In this document: positions 28,701-36,902 of the stretch, in pieces | How positions within the stretch are numbered: the stretch's first letter is position 1 | How the letters are laid out: each line of letters opens with the position of its first letter | DNA from: Commensalibacter communis | GTDB lineage: Bacteria; Pseudomonadota; Alphaproteobacteria; Acetobacterales; Acetobacteraceae | Assembly: GCF_947179015.1 (NCBI RefSeq) | Contig: NZ_CAMXCM010000005.1 | Coordinates: 57,785 to 121,784 of the forward strand | Direction: 5' to 3' | DNA: 64,000 bases | Notes under the pieces: generated by a model | Seen by the model: the letters and a program-made list of their open reading frames with translations, nothing else | Database searches by the model: none | Told to the model about the DNA's origin: nothing | Translations under genes and position numbers: made by a program

Positions 28701-28863
28701 CTATTTTCTGAGGATGTGTTTTTGTTAAAAGCCAAGTCAAAAATGTTTGATGAGGATGTAAACTATTAAGTGACGTGGGAAAAGACGAAAAGAAATACTC
28801 ACTCTGATAATGTAACATTTCTTTTAAAGAAGTGGCATCCAAAGAGGAAGGAACCTGAGTCAT
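25762..28863 (-). CDS. Very large multidomain glycosyltransferase (coiled coil, GT-B and GT2 domains)
   Basis: About 1033 residues. The N-terminal 210 residues resemble a degenerate SAM-methyltransferase-like fold (KIAIFDNTEQGTQAFFCNLV). Then comes a coiled coil (about 230-340), a GT-B-type glycosyltransferase region (about 375-740, with ISIAPLEADNVFCNAKSELKF as donor-site motif), and a C-terminal GT2 domain from about 785 (VVITSYNYSQFIIEAMESV, IIVDDGSADDS, LDADNRL, GWEDYDIWCRL). The ATG at 28863 is preferred to an in-frame GTG five codons upstream because GGGA sits before it. It is divergent from the RTX-like genes. It is likely a cytosolic enzyme modifying surface glycans or the neighbouring repeat proteins. 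Confidence 0.85.
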   Translation of the reverse strand: MTQVPSSLDATSLKEMLHYQSEYFFSSFPTSLNSLHPHQTFLTWLLTKTHPQKIAIFDNTEQGTQAFFCNLVQSLTINSECYSNISQFNNPLQINTLIPLTPEIDFTAFSVIYIDISNDIIKSNPLLSFAEQSIPADTTFVFNNLYCQNSIAKQNRYLINQWKIQYPFLEFSHHQGLVILHTGVPTCKILNELFALKNTPKLEYAFKRHCAVIDEYWRLKLNSNIINNINTKKQIVEAKTETYLLQQDVYYREKALQKTVEKSEETAQERISALQEKLAAQHNQLNASTQELQKFDDALRQFTLWKENTQEKLKSIEYLLEKYRFITFFFPKKLRQLLTFLPAPELPLPDKEHRNIDPLILDSAIESPLTREESVHRPCHIIFIAGEPNTPGVVYRCHRNAAACIMAGHKAKVIHAADISPQDIEWADILILWRVEFSGHILGIIELAKEYNTLTAFDADDIVFKPHFAYIEIIDGIRTIGTTEAETSRTFGNMKQTLMRTDFAVATTQEMRVHMAQELIPKHAGPLVFTLPNIFDDDCVRISRFFSRINKAHKDDNYIRIGYASGTRTHQRDFALVIPALLSIFKKRPQVRLVLFREPDNHRPILHMNEFPELNDFQDRIEWRDTVPLKQLPQELARLDISIAPLEADNVFCNAKSELKFFEAALANVCSVVSPTGPLTRCIQHEVTGFLAKNTEEWEEYLLKLIDDPSLRQQMARDAYHDVLWNFSIQRQSHLCDTMLLSLTGEKGAAQAMETIIARKEYKNLSMPIIPESELLFDHDALQEAEVTVVITSYNYSQFIIEAMESVRAQTLKHIDMIIVDDGSADDSVDLIIAWAEEHKNRFNRLQLHRSLKNTGLGGARNIGIAASETLYSMQLDADNRLLPNTCEKLLEKIKNTAIGYAYPHLRHFGAGEAIGGHVPFHPLRLTVGNYIDAMVMLAKWAWTAVGGYYVQRDAMGWEDYDIWCRLAELGIQGTQAKDAIAEYRAHFSSMTSTVTEQTYHKPKVTSYLAERHPWIKLVLPEESPWIKKKNNE

Positions 28864-29285
28864 AATAATGTTTCCCACACGGTGTTAATTTTGTTCTATT
28901 AATTGCGGTTTGATCTGTTATAATGGTGTGACTTTAAATACATATAATGTAAAAATAAATAAAAAAAATTTTATTTGAAAAGGTTGCTTTAACAAAAAGA
29001 TTGCTTTTTATGTGCGTTTTTTCATATGATGTGTAGGAGTTATGAGAGAAAATAACCATATCGAACTGAATATTATTTTTAGACTGATTTTGAAACGAAG
29101 ATTAGAAAGTAACAATAAGATTATTTTAAGTTTTAATCTCAATCTATAAATATATATGTTGAGATTAGTAGGGTTATTCTTGATTTGTAAACCTTATCAT
29201 TGAATAATGCACTTAAAGGTTCATTATGAAGTCTAAGGCATAAAGCAAGAGATAGTTAACAAGTTTTACGTTGAGGTATAAAAAA
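28864..29285. other. Divergent regulatory region between glycosyltransferase and RTX-like gene
   Basis: 422 AT-rich bases with no gene. They must hold the promoters of the glycosyltransferase (minus) and of the first RTX-like gene (plus), plus a long untranslated leader for the latter ending in TGAGGT before its ATG. A TATAAT lies at about 28919-28924 (plus strand) but has no well-spaced -35. Confidence 0.4.
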
Positions 29286-30719
29286 ATGGCCATTACAGTT
29301 ACAATTTCTGGTGCAAATGGAAATGTTATAAACTTAGATAGTGATGTTACTAAGCGTGATGAAAGCGCAGTGACACAGTTACAAAATGACATTAATAATG
29401 GTATTGCAACAGGAAAAGCTCAAGCTTTTGATATTGGAACCGCTTCTGGTAACCCCGATGTTCCAACGGGGGTTACTCCTGTTGGGATTATCACAGAAGC
29501 TGGTATGTATCAATTGCCAAGTGCATATGATTATATAGTTGTGGCGGATGGTACAGATGCTCAGTCTGGTTCAGTAGTATTAAATAATAATGGTTTTAAT
29601 AACAACTTTGTTGATGTGTTAGCGGGCAGAAAGTCTGGCATTGTTTATAATGCAGGAAACGAATCTGGACAAATTGTAAATACAAGTGGCAATTTAAGTT
29701 TCAACGGTGCGGATCAAACGGGTGCTTGGACTATTTATACAGGTAACGGTGATGCTACTATTGCAACAACAAATGGCAATAACAGAATTAATACAGGTAC
29801 AGGCAAAAATACAATTCAATTAGGGACTGGTGTTAATAGCCTGTATTTGCAAGGTGAAGATACCATTACTGGTGCATCAAACTATCAATCAGTAACCGTA
29901 AATGGTTCGAATTCTGACATTACTCTTGGTGACGGTGCGCTAGTGTTGGATGGCGGTAATGGTAGTAAAAATAAATTATCAATCGGTAAAGATAGTACCA
30001 TTACCGGTGGGGTCGATGGGCAAGTTACTTTCAATAATGGTGGTCAAAATACGTATCAAGGCGGAACCGATAGTACAATCAATGCGAGCGGTGCTGATGC
30101 CTACGTAAGAGTTGTTCACGGTGATGGCAATACTTATGCAATTGATGGCAAAGCGACATTTTTGAATTCTTTTAACAAAACCTCAATCACCATTAGTGGA
30201 GAAATGGCTGCATTTGGTGCGCAAGGTTCTGATTATACAGTCAATGCCAGTGGTAATAGCACAGGATTATTTGTAGCCGATATTGGTAATGAAACATTGA
30301 ATGCTTCTGGTTCAACGGTTGGATTATCCATTTATGCGAATACCGTTTCTGGTGCTACTTCAAACTTTGTAGCGACCGGAGGTTCTGGCAATGATGTGAT
30401 GGTTGGTGGAACAGGGAACTCTACTTTCACTGGCGGTGCTGGTGATAATTACTTCATGTTTGATAAAAATAATTCTGAAAACGGTAATACTGTTATTAAA
30501 GATTTTGCACATGCCGGAAGTAGCAATAAAATTGCTATCTACAATTTTGGTCTTGATACAAATAGCCTTGCAGAATTGTTGCATAATTCACAGAATGATG
30601 CACAAGGTAGCGCAGTATTAAATCTGAATGGTCATTCGATTACGGTTGAAGGCGTTTCTGTGGCTGATCTAACGGTAAATCAATTTGACGTTGGAAACCC
30701 TAGCGTTAAAACTGCGTAA
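29286..30719 (+). CDS. RTX-like secreted repeat protein 1
   Basis: A 477-residue, Gly/Asn/Ser/Thr-rich, cysteine-free protein built of short beta-strand repeats. Near the C-terminus are RTX nonapeptide-type repeats (GGSGNDVMVGGTGNSTFTGG then AGDNYFMFDKN) and a terminal block typical of type I secretion substrates (TVIKDFAHAGSSNKIAIYNFGLD). There is no N-terminal signal peptide, consistent with a C-terminal secretion signal. The ATG at 29286 follows TGAGGT; an in-frame TTG five codons upstream is less likely. It is a paralogue of the next gene, and the two share almost the same C-terminal 150 residues. Probably a calcium-binding adhesin or surface-layer-like protein. No type I exporter genes are in the window. 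Confidence 0.85.
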   Translation: MAITVTISGANGNVINLDSDVTKRDESAVTQLQNDINNGIATGKAQAFDIGTASGNPDVPTGVTPVGIITEAGMYQLPSAYDYIVVADGTDAQSGSVVLNNNGFNNNFVDVLAGRKSGIVYNAGNESGQIVNTSGNLSFNGADQTGAWTIYTGNGDATIATTNGNNRINTGTGKNTIQLGTGVNSLYLQGEDTITGASNYQSVTVNGSNSDITLGDGALVLDGGNGSKNKLSIGKDSTITGGVDGQVTFNNGGQNTYQGGTDSTINASGADAYVRVVHGDGNTYAIDGKATFLNSFNKTSITISGEMAAFGAQGSDYTVNASGNSTGLFVADIGNETLNASGSTVGLSIYANTVSGATSNFVATGGSGNDVMVGGTGNSTFTGGAGDNYFMFDKNNSENGNTVIKDFAHAGSSNKIAIYNFGLDTNSLAELLHNSQNDAQGSAVLNLNGHSITVEGVSVADLTVNQFDVGNPSVKTA

Positions 30720-30885
30720 TTTTATTGGATTGCTAACAATGACTTAGTTACCAAAATGACTAAGTTATTGTTTGATTTGATATTGATATTTATGCATGTA
30801 TATAGTATAGATTAAAAATAAGCATGCCAATGTTTATAAAAAAATACAAAAATTGTAATAATGAAAAATAAAGAGTGAAGTAGAA

Positions 30886-32385
30886 ATGGGTGAGAGAATA
30901 ACTGTTGTTGGCGGAAGCGATAGCGCCATATCTGTGACATTAGATGGTTCACAAGCCATTAGATTGGCGCAACAATTTAGTGAAGATATTAAAAACTATT
31001 ATCAGAATAACAAATTACTTGCGAATCCAGAAGATTCGGAAACGCCTACGGATAAAATTGGATACGGTGTTATTACTGCGGGCGGTGCCTATAATCTTGG
31101 TAACGGTTACGATTACATAGTGGTTGGTGGTTACAATTATACTCAGGATCCTTTGAATGCAATGTTTGCTATTGATCCTGAAAACGCAAACTACTTGACT
31201 GATGCTGTTACTATTAACTCAGCAAGAATGAATGCTAACCAAAATGTAAGTGTCGTGGCTGGTAACTATAGCGGTTTTACTTATGAAGCAGGTCAAGAAA
31301 GCGGAAAACTTGCGGCCGGTCACGCCAGCAATAATGTTAACTTTAAAGGAAATACTGTTAACGGTGGTAATTGGGATATCAGAACAGGCAGTGGGGATGA
31401 TACAATTATTACCGGTAGTGGTAGCAACACAGTTTATGCATCTACTGGTAAAAATCTGATCGATATTACATCAGGAATTCGTAACCAAGTTAACTCAGAA
31501 GGACAAGATACTATTATCGCGTCCCAAAGCAGCACAGCACAAAATCGTGTTACTTTGAGTGGGGGTAACAAGGACTACCATGCAACGGTTAATATCAATA
31601 AAGGTGCATCAGTTAGTGATACCAGTTTTTACAACGTAGTCACTGTTGGTGGTGGTAGTACGATCGAAGGTGGTACATATGGTAACTATACGTTTGATGG
31701 GTCTAACGATTCTAACATGAACCATATGGCGGGTGGTTTATCTAGCACTATTCAAGCAACAGGTGACTTACAAATTGTCCAAGGTGACTCAAATACAATT
31801 AATGCAAGTCAGTCCCTTACTTTCTTAAATGGTAAAGGAAATACTTTGGCGAACACACAAGGCCAGGCTCTTGGCTTTGGTGCTAATGAATTGAATTATA
31901 CGTTGAATGCTACTGGCAATGATGCAGGTTTGTTTGTTGCTGACGCTGGTAATGAGACATTGAATGCTTCTGGTTCAACAGTTGGATTATCCATTTATGC
32001 AAATACAATTGTTGGGGGCGGTGGCACCAATTTTGTAGCTACTGGTGGTTCTGGCAACGATGTGATGGTTGGTGGAACAGGGAACTCTACTTTCACTGGT
32101 GGTGCTGGTGATAACTTCTTTATGTTTGATAAAAATAATTCTGAAGACGGAAAAACGCTTATCAAAGATTTTTCACACACTGGAAGTAATAACAAAATTG
32201 CGCTTTACAATTTTGGTCTTGATAGCGATAGCCTTGCAGAATTATTGCGTAATTCTCAAAACAATGATAAAGGTGATGCAGTATTGAATTTGAATGGTCA
32301 TACCATTACGGTCGAAGGTGTTTCTGTATCTGATTTGACGGTGAATCAGTTTGATGTTGGTAACCCTTCTATTAAATCATCATAA
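30886..32385 (+). CDS. RTX-like secreted repeat protein 2
   Basis: A 499-residue, cysteine-free paralogue of the preceding gene, with a diverged N-terminal 330 residues. It has the same central motif (GAYNLGNGYDYIVVGG matching MYQLPSAYDYIVVADG) and a nearly identical C-terminal cassette (NETLNASGSTVGLSIYAN, the RTX repeats, LTVNQFDVGNPS). No signal peptide; probably exported by a type I system. It is followed by a strong terminator, so the two RTX-like genes may form one transcript or two. A large glycosyltransferase gene follows. Confidence 0.85.
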   Translation: MGERITVVGGSDSAISVTLDGSQAIRLAQQFSEDIKNYYQNNKLLANPEDSETPTDKIGYGVITAGGAYNLGNGYDYIVVGGYNYTQDPLNAMFAIDPENANYLTDAVTINSARMNANQNVSVVAGNYSGFTYEAGQESGKLAAGHASNNVNFKGNTVNGGNWDIRTGSGDDTIITGSGSNTVYASTGKNLIDITSGIRNQVNSEGQDTIIASQSSTAQNRVTLSGGNKDYHATVNINKGASVSDTSFYNVVTVGGGSTIEGGTYGNYTFDGSNDSNMNHMAGGLSSTIQATGDLQIVQGDSNTINASQSLTFLNGKGNTLANTQGQALGFGANELNYTLNATGNDAGLFVADAGNETLNASGSTVGLSIYANTIVGGGGTNFVATGGSGNDVMVGGTGNSTFTGGAGDNFFMFDKNNSEDGKTLIKDFSHTGSNNKIALYNFGLDSDSLAELLRNSQNNDKGDAVLNLNGHTITVEGVSVSDLTVNQFDVGNPSIKSS

Positions 32386-32403
32386 TTATATTTGATTTTA
32401 TTC

Positions 32404-32437
32404 AAAAGCCAGTTACTTACGTAGCTGGCTTTTTTTG
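32404..32437 (+). terminator. Terminator after the RTX-like pair
   Basis: AAAGCCAG (32405-32412) pairs with CTGGCTTT (32425-32432), with inner TTAC/GTAG pairing, followed by seven T. Confidence 0.9.
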
Positions 32438-32460
32438 TTTTAATTAGGTTGAAAATTTGA

Positions 32461-35235
32461 ATGAATAATAAAAATCAAAATAAGATTTTGGATAGCTATA
32501 AAAATAGTTTGAAATTATCTGCTTTACAATTATCAGCCCTACAAAGTGAAATAAATGATAAAGATATTTTGATTGCTCGAATTAAAAAATCGCTTTCTTG
32601 GAAAATTACGTTACCTGTCAGAATATTAGGATACATTGTTAAAGGGAAATTTTTTAAAGAATACCCATTAAAAGTTGTAAGAAAACGGTTATTAGAAATA
32701 TATAGAGAAGACGGTATAGAAGGGATTTATAATAAATTTATATTTCGTTTTCCTATAACAAAAAATATAGTAAGTAAGCTTTCTTTTAAGAAAAACGAAT
32801 TAAAGACTAAATTAGAAAGTAATGCTCTAATTACAAATAAAAATCATTCTGATGGTAAGTTAAATAGAATTTATCAAGATCAATTTACTAATGATTTTTC
32901 GATAAATAAATATTCATTAATACTAATTATAGCAGAAGTGACATTGCCACAATGTTACAAGTATCGCGTTCAACAAAAAGCGGAACATTTAGAGCGGTTG
33001 GGTTGGGATGTTAAGATAGTTGATTGGCGTGAACAAAAAACGACGTTATCATTTTTACAAATTTGTAAAGAAGTTATATTTTATCGTGTTCCTGCGTTTC
33101 CAAATGTCACAGAGCAAATTAATGAAGCAAAACGATTAGGATTAAGTCCCTGGTGGGAGGTTGATGATCTGATTGTAGATCAAGATCGTTATGCAGAATG
33201 CGGTTTTATGCACCATCTTACAACCGAAGAGAAAGATCTATTATTTTTTGGTGCAGATTTATTTCGTAAAACAATGTTATCTTGTGATCGTGCAATTGCA
33301 TCAACCAAAACTTTGGCAGATGTTATGTCCCAAGCTGGATTAAGAACAGTCTGTGTGATTGAAAATGCGCTAGACAAAGACACTTTGCGTATTGCTCAGA
33401 AATTATATCCTAATAGTGTTCAAAAGAAAAAAACATCCGAGTATTCTGATGAAGTTGTAATTGTATATGGGTCTGGTACAAATACGCATAATGCAGATTT
33501 TCTGATTGCTTCTAGCGGTATTCTATCTGCTTTGAAACATAATTCTAATCTACGTTTATGGATCATAGGTGAGCTTGAACTCCCCGTTACATTCCAAGAG
33601 TGTATTCATCAAATAAAGTATATTCCTCCTCAATCTTATGAGCAATATTTAGAATTGTTAGCCCAGGCGGACATTGCCATTGCACCATTGGAACCTATTC
33701 TTTTCAACGATGCAAAAAGTAATATAAAATATTTGGAGGCATCAATTTTAGGCCTTCCGTCCATTTGTTCGCCAAGACAAGCTTTTAAAGATATAATTCG
33801 CGATCAAGAGAATGGGCTGCTCGCGAATACGGCAGAAGAGTGGAAAGAAAAAATATTATATCTTGCTGAGAATGCTAAAATAAGACAAACGATAGGTTTA
33901 CAAGCATATCATGATGTTGTTGCCTACTATTCTCCTGATGAGATTACTATTCGACAAGTTGAACCAGTGTTTGGTTATGCTCAGCCCGTTGTGAATAAAA
34001 ATCTTAAAATATTAGTTGTTAACGTATATTATGCCCCATATTCGTTTGGGGGTGCTACCTTTGTCGCAGAGGAGATGGCGCGGCGTATTCATGAAACGAA
34101 TAATGTCGAAGTAACAGTCTTTACGACTAGACCTCTTCAAGGGGATAAACGAGGTTTATGTAGATATCAATCAGAGAATATCATAGTTTATTCTATAGAT
34201 TTATCACCAGCAGTACACGCATCTCAGCAATTTAATAATATAGAAACTATTGAATCGTTTGAAATGGTTTTAACCGCTGAGAGACCTGATATCGTTCATT
34301 TTCACTCGATACAGAATATGGGTTTACAAATGTTGTTGGCCTGTCAAAGTAAGCATATCCCTTACATCATTACTTTACATGATTCATGGTGGTTATGTAA
34401 TCGTCAGTTCATGGTTAAATCAAATGGGCAATATTGTTTCCAAAAGAGAATTGACTTGCAGGTTTGTCAAAGATGTGAACCAGAATCTCGATATCTGACC
34501 GAACGCATGATGATGATGCAACAGGGAATCCAAGCAGCTACTTTGTTACTGAGTCCCAGTGAAACACATCGTCAACTTTATATCGCAAATGATGTTAATG
34601 AATCTTTGATTAAAGTAAATCGTAACGGCATCGTAAGGCCTGAAAAAATCAGACCAAAGCGCCCTAAAAATACACCTTTAAGATTTGGTTTTGTAGCTGG
34701 GGATGAAGTCATTAAAGGTGCTGTTATTATCAAAAAGGCTTTCAAATCTTTATCTCGATCAGATTGGGAACTAAAGATTATCGATAGTAAAGTTGATATG
34801 GGATTTCCTCCTATTGATGTCAGCAATTGGAACGTAAAAGGGAAAGTGATGACTGTCCCGCCTTACGATGATGCAGGTAAAGATGACTTCTTTTATGGTA
34901 TTGATGTATTATTATTTCCTTCGCAATGGAAAGAAAGTTACGGTTTAACTGTTCGCGAGGCATTGTTGAGAGACGTATGGGTTATTTGTAGTCATCCGGG
35001 TGGTCAATCTGAAGATGTAATTGATGGAACAAATGGAAATTATGTTTCTTTAAAAGGAGATGTTTCAGAGCTTGTGAACGTAATTGAAGAGGTGTTGGAT
35101 AAAGCCTCTATATTCGATTATTATGAAAATCCTTATAAGGATCAAATAGCAACTTTGGAAGGTCAAGCTGAGGAATTATTGGAATATTATCGACAAATAA
35201 AAGAAGAAATGTCGCAATCAACTTCTGTCTCATAA
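32461..35235 (+). CDS. Large double-domain GT-B glycosyltransferase
   Basis: A 924-residue protein. The N-terminal coiled-coil-like segment and basic amphipathic stretch (about residues 10-70, with SLSWKITLPVRILGYIVKG) are common in acetic-acid-bacterial glycan transferases. A first GT-B region (about 155-510) has YRVQQKAEHLERLGWDVKIVDW and ADIAIAPLEPILFNDAKSNI. A second (about 520-910) begins LKILVVNVYYAPYSFGGATF and carries LLFPSQWKESYGLTVREAL, the GT4 donor-site motif. The first region shares the APLE-NDAKS motif with the glycosyltransferase at 25762, suggesting a common origin. It follows the RTX-like pair by 75 bases, after a terminator. It probably modifies surface polysaccharide or the repeat proteins. 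Confidence 0.88.
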   Translation: MNNKNQNKILDSYKNSLKLSALQLSALQSEINDKDILIARIKKSLSWKITLPVRILGYIVKGKFFKEYPLKVVRKRLLEIYREDGIEGIYNKFIFRFPITKNIVSKLSFKKNELKTKLESNALITNKNHSDGKLNRIYQDQFTNDFSINKYSLILIIAEVTLPQCYKYRVQQKAEHLERLGWDVKIVDWREQKTTLSFLQICKEVIFYRVPAFPNVTEQINEAKRLGLSPWWEVDDLIVDQDRYAECGFMHHLTTEEKDLLFFGADLFRKTMLSCDRAIASTKTLADVMSQAGLRTVCVIENALDKDTLRIAQKLYPNSVQKKKTSEYSDEVVIVYGSGTNTHNADFLIASSGILSALKHNSNLRLWIIGELELPVTFQECIHQIKYIPPQSYEQYLELLAQADIAIAPLEPILFNDAKSNIKYLEASILGLPSICSPRQAFKDIIRDQENGLLANTAEEWKEKILYLAENAKIRQTIGLQAYHDVVAYYSPDEITIRQVEPVFGYAQPVVNKNLKILVVNVYYAPYSFGGATFVAEEMARRIHETNNVEVTVFTTRPLQGDKRGLCRYQSENIIVYSIDLSPAVHASQQFNNIETIESFEMVLTAERPDIVHFHSIQNMGLQMLLACQSKHIPYIITLHDSWWLCNRQFMVKSNGQYCFQKRIDLQVCQRCEPESRYLTERMMMMQQGIQAATLLLSPSETHRQLYIANDVNESLIKVNRNGIVRPEKIRPKRPKNTPLRFGFVAGDEVIKGAVIIKKAFKSLSRSDWELKIIDSKVDMGFPPIDVSNWNVKGKVMTVPPYDDAGKDDFFYGIDVLLFPSQWKESYGLTVREALLRDVWVICSHPGGQSEDVIDGTNGNYVSLKGDVSELVNVIEEVLDKASIFDYYENPYKDQIATLEGQAEELLEYYRQIKEEMSQSTSVS

Positions 35236-35279
35236 ATATTTCAAGTATATGATTTTATGGAAATGAGCCGTTGATTTTT

Positions 35280-35972
35280 ATGAAGATATTCAGAATGCAA
35301 CAGATAAATCGAATTTCCTTAGGAATAATTGTGGGCTGCGTTTGCTTCTTATATGCGATCAACGATAGTCTTGGGGTTAATAATTATTTTTCTTCTCAAC
35401 CTAGAAGCCAATGTGTGCATTTTTCTGATTTATGGCAAAATGCAGAAACAGGAAATCCTGCCCCTGAATATTATTATCAGTGTGCGATTAGATTAAGTTT
35501 GACTTTACATCGCGTGGGGGTGGATATGAGATCTTTTTCCCAAAAGACAATTAACCCAGCGCCTGGACGTCAAACGCTTGGCAGAATCGTCATTGATGGT
35601 TTGTCTGTTGCAACGCGCGCTGATGAAATGGCATTATGGATGCAGAAATATCCATTTTGTGGATTGGGAAAAGCTGAAAATATAACAGGCGAAGATTGGA
35701 AAAATAAAGTTTATGGTAGGACAGGAATCATTGCTTTTTCCAATTATTGGGGCAAAAACCAAATGGGAGGTCACATTGATCTTTGGAATGAAACTCGTTT
35801 TCCATATCTATCCCCAAGCATTAGTATTGATGGCACGTTTGGTATCCTAGCTAATTTTTCTCGTTTTGCATTTGGTGGGTGGGGAATCTATAATGGCGGA
35901 TATTATTATGGATATGGCATTTTACCTAATTTGGCAGATTCAAAGAAAATACTCTTTTTTGAAGTGAAGTAA
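35280..35972 (+). CDS. Tae4-like peptidoglycan amidase with N-terminal membrane anchor
   Basis: About 230 residues. A hydrophobic segment near the N-terminus (ISLGIIVGCVCFLYAI) is followed by a domain matching type VI amidase effectors of the Tae4 family. The catalytic Cys is in YYQCAIRLSLTLHRVGV (about residue 68), then come TRADEMALWM and YGRTGIIAFSNYWG, and the catalytic His is in MGGHIDLWNETR (about 165). Tae4 enzymes cut D-Glu-mDAP bonds in peptidoglycan. The hydrophobic N-terminus is unusual for a type VI effector and suggests export to the cell's own periplasm. No Tai4-like immunity gene or type VI genes are nearby. The ATG at 35280 is preferred, but an in-frame TTG at 35271 is possible. 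Confidence 0.8.
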   Translation: MKIFRMQQINRISLGIIVGCVCFLYAINDSLGVNNYFSSQPRSQCVHFSDLWQNAETGNPAPEYYYQCAIRLSLTLHRVGVDMRSFSQKTINPAPGRQTLGRIVIDGLSVATRADEMALWMQKYPFCGLGKAENITGEDWKNKVYGRTGIIAFSNYWGKNQMGGHIDLWNETRFPYLSPSISIDGTFGILANFSRFAFGGWGIYNGGYYYGYGILPNLADSKKILFFEVK

Positions 35973-35987
35973 TATTCACAACGCTAT

Positions 35988-36902
35988 TTATCTGCCAGGT
36001 GGACTTATGATAGGGCAGGCAACCCCTTGTTTTAGGAAATATTTCCAAGCCAGTTTGGTATCATAAGTGCTGATTAAATATAAAAACCGTTTCCATTTTG
36101 GTACCACAGGTAAAGGTCTATTTGGAAACTGTCTCAAATAATCATCAACATATCCCAAAGGAAAATAAGTATTATCTTTTAACAGCGTTCGATAATAATT
36201 CAGCCAGAAAAGCCCAAAATAATTATCGCGAATAACTTCTTTTTTAATAAAAGGTACCTGACCTGAAGCAATCACACTATACCAATCCATATGCATTGGG
36301 TTGGTTTGTCGAGGATCTCGCAGCGGATATTTCTTCAGTTTTGACCATTGCCCGACATAATTAAAATTAGGAATTTGTTGTAATATTCTTCCCAGCCCAA
36401 GCTCACCTTTTTGAATGATTTGTGGTTTTGGCATGTCTTTAAAAGGTAGGTTGAATAGTTCTTGTATTTTTTCGTGATGAAATGCTTGATTGGTAAAACA
36501 TAAAAACCACGATTGAAAATGCCAATTAATTTCTAAAGTTTCAACCATTCCCCAAACATCGATTGGCTGATTTAATCTTTGGGAAAAGATTGTCTCCATA
36601 GGATATAAAGGGCCAAAGATGCTGTCATTGGTCAATAAAATATGGTCTGCGTCTCGTGTGACGTTCTTCTGCATTAACGCTTGCCATGCGCCGAAATCAA
36701 GACCCTCATTGGGACGTAGATGAGGGGTAATGCGATGTTGTTTGCAAAAATGTTCCGTATCTTCGGATAAAATGGTTTGTCCAGACAAAGCCAAGTGTGT
36801 TTCCCATCCGCAATCATATAATGCTTTTAAGTAATGTTTTACATCGTTAGGCAGAATAGTCGATCGCGTATAACTAGCAAACAGACATGTTTTTTTAGAC
36901 AT
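35988..36902 (-). CDS. RgpF-type rhamnan synthesis protein / glycosyltransferase-like
   Basis: A 304-residue protein of the rhamnan synthesis F family. It has LRPNEGLDFGAWQALM, ILLTNDSIFGPLYPM and ETLEINWHFQSWFLCF, in that order. RgpF proteins take part in building surface polysaccharides. Its start overlaps the stop of the SulP gene by eight bases, so it is translationally coupled to that transporter. It converges on the Tae4-like gene with only 15 bases between them. Confidence 0.88.
   Translation of the reverse strand: MSKKTCLFASYTRSTILPNDVKHYLKALYDCGWETHLALSGQTILSEDTEHFCKQHRITPHLRPNEGLDFGAWQALMQKNVTRDADHILLTNDSIFGPLYPMETIFSQRLNQPIDVWGMVETLEINWHFQSWFLCFTNQAFHHEKIQELFNLPFKDMPKPQIIQKGELGLGRILQQIPNFNYVGQWSKLKKYPLRDPRQTNPMHMDWYSVIASGQVPFIKKEVIRDNYFGLFWLNYYRTLLKDNTYFPLGYVDDYLRQFPNRPLPVVPKWKRFLYLISTYDTKLAWKYFLKQGVACPIISPPGR

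Noticed and set aside
29286..32385. CRISPR or DNA-repeat array suggested by the repetitive sequence
   Set aside because: The repeats are in-frame Gly/Asn/Asp-rich protein repeats with varying spacing, not short palindromic direct repeats with spacers.
35280..35972. Type VI secretion cluster around the Tae4-like gene
   Set aside because: No Tss, Hcp, VgrG or PAAR-like genes are present anywhere in the window; only the amidase itself is supported.
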